Source of the DNA: Cyanobacteria bacterium SZAS-4 | Lineage (GTDB): Bacteria; Cyanobacteriota; Vampirovibrionia; Obscuribacterales; Obscuribacteraceae | DNA length: 64,000 bases | Assembly: GCA_018266255.1 (NCBI GenBank) | Contig: JAFEAT010000022.1 | Location: forward strand, 106,654-170,653 | Direction: 5' to 3' | In this document: positions 63,784 to 64,000 of the stretch, in pieces | Position numbering within the stretch: position 1 is the stretch's first letter | How the letters are laid out: every line of letters begins with the position of its first letter | Position numbers and translations under genes: made by a program | The notes under the pieces: model-generated | Database searches by the model: none | The model's input: only the letters and a program-made list of their open reading frames with translations | What the model was told of the DNA's origin: nothing

Positions 63784-64000
63784 TTAGTTGTCGTGTTTGT
63801 TCTTTTTCTCTTCGTGCTGTGGCTCATCGTGGTGTTCAGGTTCCTTTGGTGGCTCTGGCTTCGGATCATCATGATGCTCCGGTGGTTGGTCCTCGTGCTT
63901 ATCTTGCGGTGGATCTGCTGGTTTTAGATCTTCGTGTTTCTCTTGAGGTGGAACTGCTGGCTTCGGATCGTCGTGCTTTTCCTTTGGCGGATCAGCCGGC
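63784..64000 (-). CDS. C-terminal part of a Pro/His/Lys/Asp-rich repeat protein (start beyond the window)
   Basis: On the minus strand a continuous frame runs from the window edge to TAA at 63784-63786. It consists of imperfect 12-14-residue repeats such as KPAVPPQEKHED, KPADPPQDKHED and PPEHHDDPKPEPPKEPEHH, ending in EEKKNKHDN. The composition is extremely rich in Pro, His, Lys, Asp and Glu. His-rich acidic repeats can bind metal ions, and such tails also occur as disordered surface or spacer regions. No start codon is inside the window, so the gene is partial. It is convergent with the response-regulator operon, with 69 bases between stops. Confidence 0.7.
   Translation of the reverse strand, partial: PADPPKEKHDDPKPAVPPQEKHEDLKPADPPQDKHEDQPPEHHDDPKPEPPKEPEHHDEPQHEEKKNKHDN

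Overview
The window contains about 38 protein genes and no rRNA or tRNA that I could see. Several traits point to a Gram-negative bacterium with a cyanobacteria-like background. These include OmpR-type regulators with an LTxK...GLD.G.DDYLTKPF receiver core, giant acidic repeat proteins, GspE/MshE N-terminal-like repeats, and a VirB6/TrbL-like membrane protein. My best guess is a non-photosynthetic relative of cyanobacteria (Vampirovibrionia/Melainabacteria, perhaps Obscuribacterales), but this is an impression from protein style and no marker gene proves it.

Layout. (1) 1-15.7 kb: two tandem giant paralogs on the + strand. They share a core of about 1000 residues ending in a lethal-factor-like metalloprotease segment, then diverge completely. 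One ends in a Cys/His module plus a GNAT-like domain; the other in an HD hydrolase domain plus a Cys-x5-Arg phosphatase domain. (2) 15.8-30.4 kb: seven minus-strand genes for large repeat proteins without obvious Sec signals. They include a 2119-residue YD-like/LysM protein, a C39-like cysteine peptidase with a lysozyme-like segment, a small protein repeating that segment, and a triple-repeat helical protein. (3) 30.8-34.4 kb: four plus-strand genes, including a tandem paralog pair. (4) 34.5-49.0 kb: a region that looks richer in G+C by eye. It holds a pyruvate-phosphate-dikinase-like phosphotransferase with a replaced C-terminus, a PTP-like phosphatase, a NUDIX-like protein, an HD hydrolase, two membrane proteins, orphan small proteins, a response regulator, a mannitol-phosphate-dehydrogenase-like protein and a HAD-like protein lacking its catalytic aspartates. 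(5) 49.0-60.2 kb: a 16-bp tandem repeat, a large membrane-associated protein, small secreted and TPR proteins, an array of MshEN-like repeats, a 1400-residue VirB6/TrbL-like protein and an HTH protein. (6) 60.5-64 kb: a TPR protein, a small membrane protein, a two-gene response-regulator operon and the C-terminus of a Pro/His/Lys/Asp-rich protein.

The most interesting items are four. The first is the giant paralog pair, which looks like an effector or toxin with exchangeable C-termini. The second is the 34.5-49 kb set of phosphotransfer and nucleotide-hydrolase-like enzymes, which could be an undescribed signalling or conflict module. The third is the twofold pairing of an HD hydrolase with a Cys-x5-Arg phosphatase. 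The fourth is a dispersed intergenic motif (CACGACTTTTCCAC and near matches) at about ten sites, mostly 20-105 bases upstream of start codons and mostly in the gene's orientation. Functions are assigned by recognising motifs by eye; no database search was run.
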